Positions 34,086 through 34,543 of a stretch of DNA of 34,543 nt are shown piece after piece. The stretch covers positions 1 through 34,543 of the forward strand of contig OMJJ01000156.1 of assembly GCA_900299305.1 (NCBI GenBank). Direction: 5' to 3'. Position numbers and translations under genes: made by a program. The notes below the pieces were generated by a model. It was not told the DNA's origin and made no database searches. It saw only the letters and a list, made by a program, of their open reading frames with translations. This stretch comes from a bacterium (lineage in GTDB: Bacteria; Armatimonadota; Chthonomonadetes; Chthonomonadales; Chthonomonadaceae). The stretch's first letter is position 1; every line of letters starts with the position of its first letter.

Positions 34086-34543
34086 ATGTTCACCCTAAAT
34101 GTTTGGAACGGAACCCCGCCGGGAGACTACGGCAAAATCGAAGCAGAGCATTTTCGAGAGCCAGCCCCCGACGACCCAAAGCACATTCGTTGGCTTACCA
34201 GCGTTACCAAACCCACCATAAGCGTCTCTCTGCCTCCCAAAGAGCGTAACACGGGAGCAGCCATGCTCGTCTGTCCGGGCGGGGGTTATTGGGAACTGGC
34301 TTGGAACTTAGAGGGTGAGGAGGTGGTTGCATGGCTGAACTCGATAGGGGTGGCGGCTATCCTACTCAAGTATCGGGTTCCGCGCCGTCCGGGACAGCCC
34401 ACTACTCAACCCGCCCCCTTGCCTCTACTAGATGCACAACGGGCAATGAGCCTCGTAAGAAGCCACGCAACAGAGTGGCACATCGACCCAAAGCGTATCG
34501 GGATGGTAGGGTTTTCGGCGGGGGCACACCTCGTAAGCGCAAC
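34086..34543 (+). CDS. Alpha/beta hydrolase, acetyl-esterase-like (partial, runs off the window)
   Basis: The first 152 codons of an alpha/beta hydrolase; the frame is open to the last base. After an N-terminal lead, the segment AAMLVCPGGGYWELAWN holds the oxyanion-hole GGG motif, and IDPKRIGMVGFSAGAHLVS near the right edge is the nucleophile elbow with Ser in GFSAGAH. This matches the BD-FAE/Axe-like esterases that deacetylate xylan or act on small esters. The Asp and His of the triad lie beyond the window. The start is fixed by an in-frame TGA 12 bases upstream. It is divergent from the membrane protein gene. Confidence 0.85.
   Translation, partial: MFTLNVWNGTPPGDYGKIEAEHFREPAPDDPKHIRWLTSVTKPTISVSLPPKERNTGAAMLVCPGGGYWELAWNLEGEEVVAWLNSIGVAAILLKYRVPRRPGQPTTQPAPLPLLDAQRAMSLVRSHATEWHIDPKRIGMVGFSAGAHLVSA

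Overview
The window comes from a bacterium with an outer membrane and roughly balanced base composition. The porin with a C-terminal aromatic residue, several lipoproteins and Tat-type anchors support this. The PSCyt1/PSCyt2/PSD1 plus DUF1501 gene pair is typical of Planctomycetota, Verrucomicrobiota and Armatimonadota. I lean weakly to Armatimonadota, but nothing here is phylogenetically decisive. No rRNA, tRNA, CRISPR array or transposase is visible.

Layout. (1) 1-3138, minus strand: a BBP2-like porin followed by type I glutamine synthetase, which ends in a textbook intrinsic terminator. (2) 3602-7416, plus strand: sbcD-sbcC with a 4-base overlap and a near-consensus promoter. (3) 7576-13331, minus strand: a compact six-gene nitrate operon, read in the order four-cluster Fe-S protein, Rieske protein, 82-aa two-helix protein, NarK-like transporter, NarI/HdrE-like cytochrome b with a four-cysteine tail, NasC/NarB-type molybdoenzyme. 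It has a good promoter whose -10 is overlapped by three alternating TATATC half-sites. An approximately 130-base repeat lies beyond each end of this region, in inverted orientation (7429-7560 and 14115-14253). (4) 13438-15146, minus strand: a DUF6174-like lipoprotein and a PHP-family phosphatase. (5) 15212-26904, plus strand: an unknown acidic protein, sucD without sucC, a nucleotidyltransferase of the long RmlA type, an orphan sugar-binding lipoprotein, an OmpR-type two-component pair, and a PSD1 protein carrying three exact 194-codon repeats followed by its DUF1501 partner. (6) 27092-29646, plus strand: an XRE-HTH/TPR protein and a lipoprotein. (7) 29682-33957, minus strand: an anchored beta-propeller-like protein, then a three-gene run of membrane protein, PfkB kinase and GT4 glycosyltransferase. 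(8) 34086 to the window end, plus strand: the 5' part of an alpha/beta hydrolase.

The most interesting system is the nitrate operon. It pairs an assimilatory-type catalytic subunit, with no Tat signal, with everything expected of a quinol-driven membrane complex: a cytochrome b with candidate heme histidines, a 16-cysteine Fe-S subunit and a Rieske subunit. No nitrite reductase or ferredoxin/NADH partner is encoded beside it. I infer a membrane-coupled nitrate reductase of mixed ancestry, a functional analogue of NarGHI built on a NasC-type enzyme. The triplicated domain in the PSD1 protein and the orphan binding protein upstream of a two-component system are the next most interesting points. 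All family names are from pattern recognition of the translated sequence; no database search was run.
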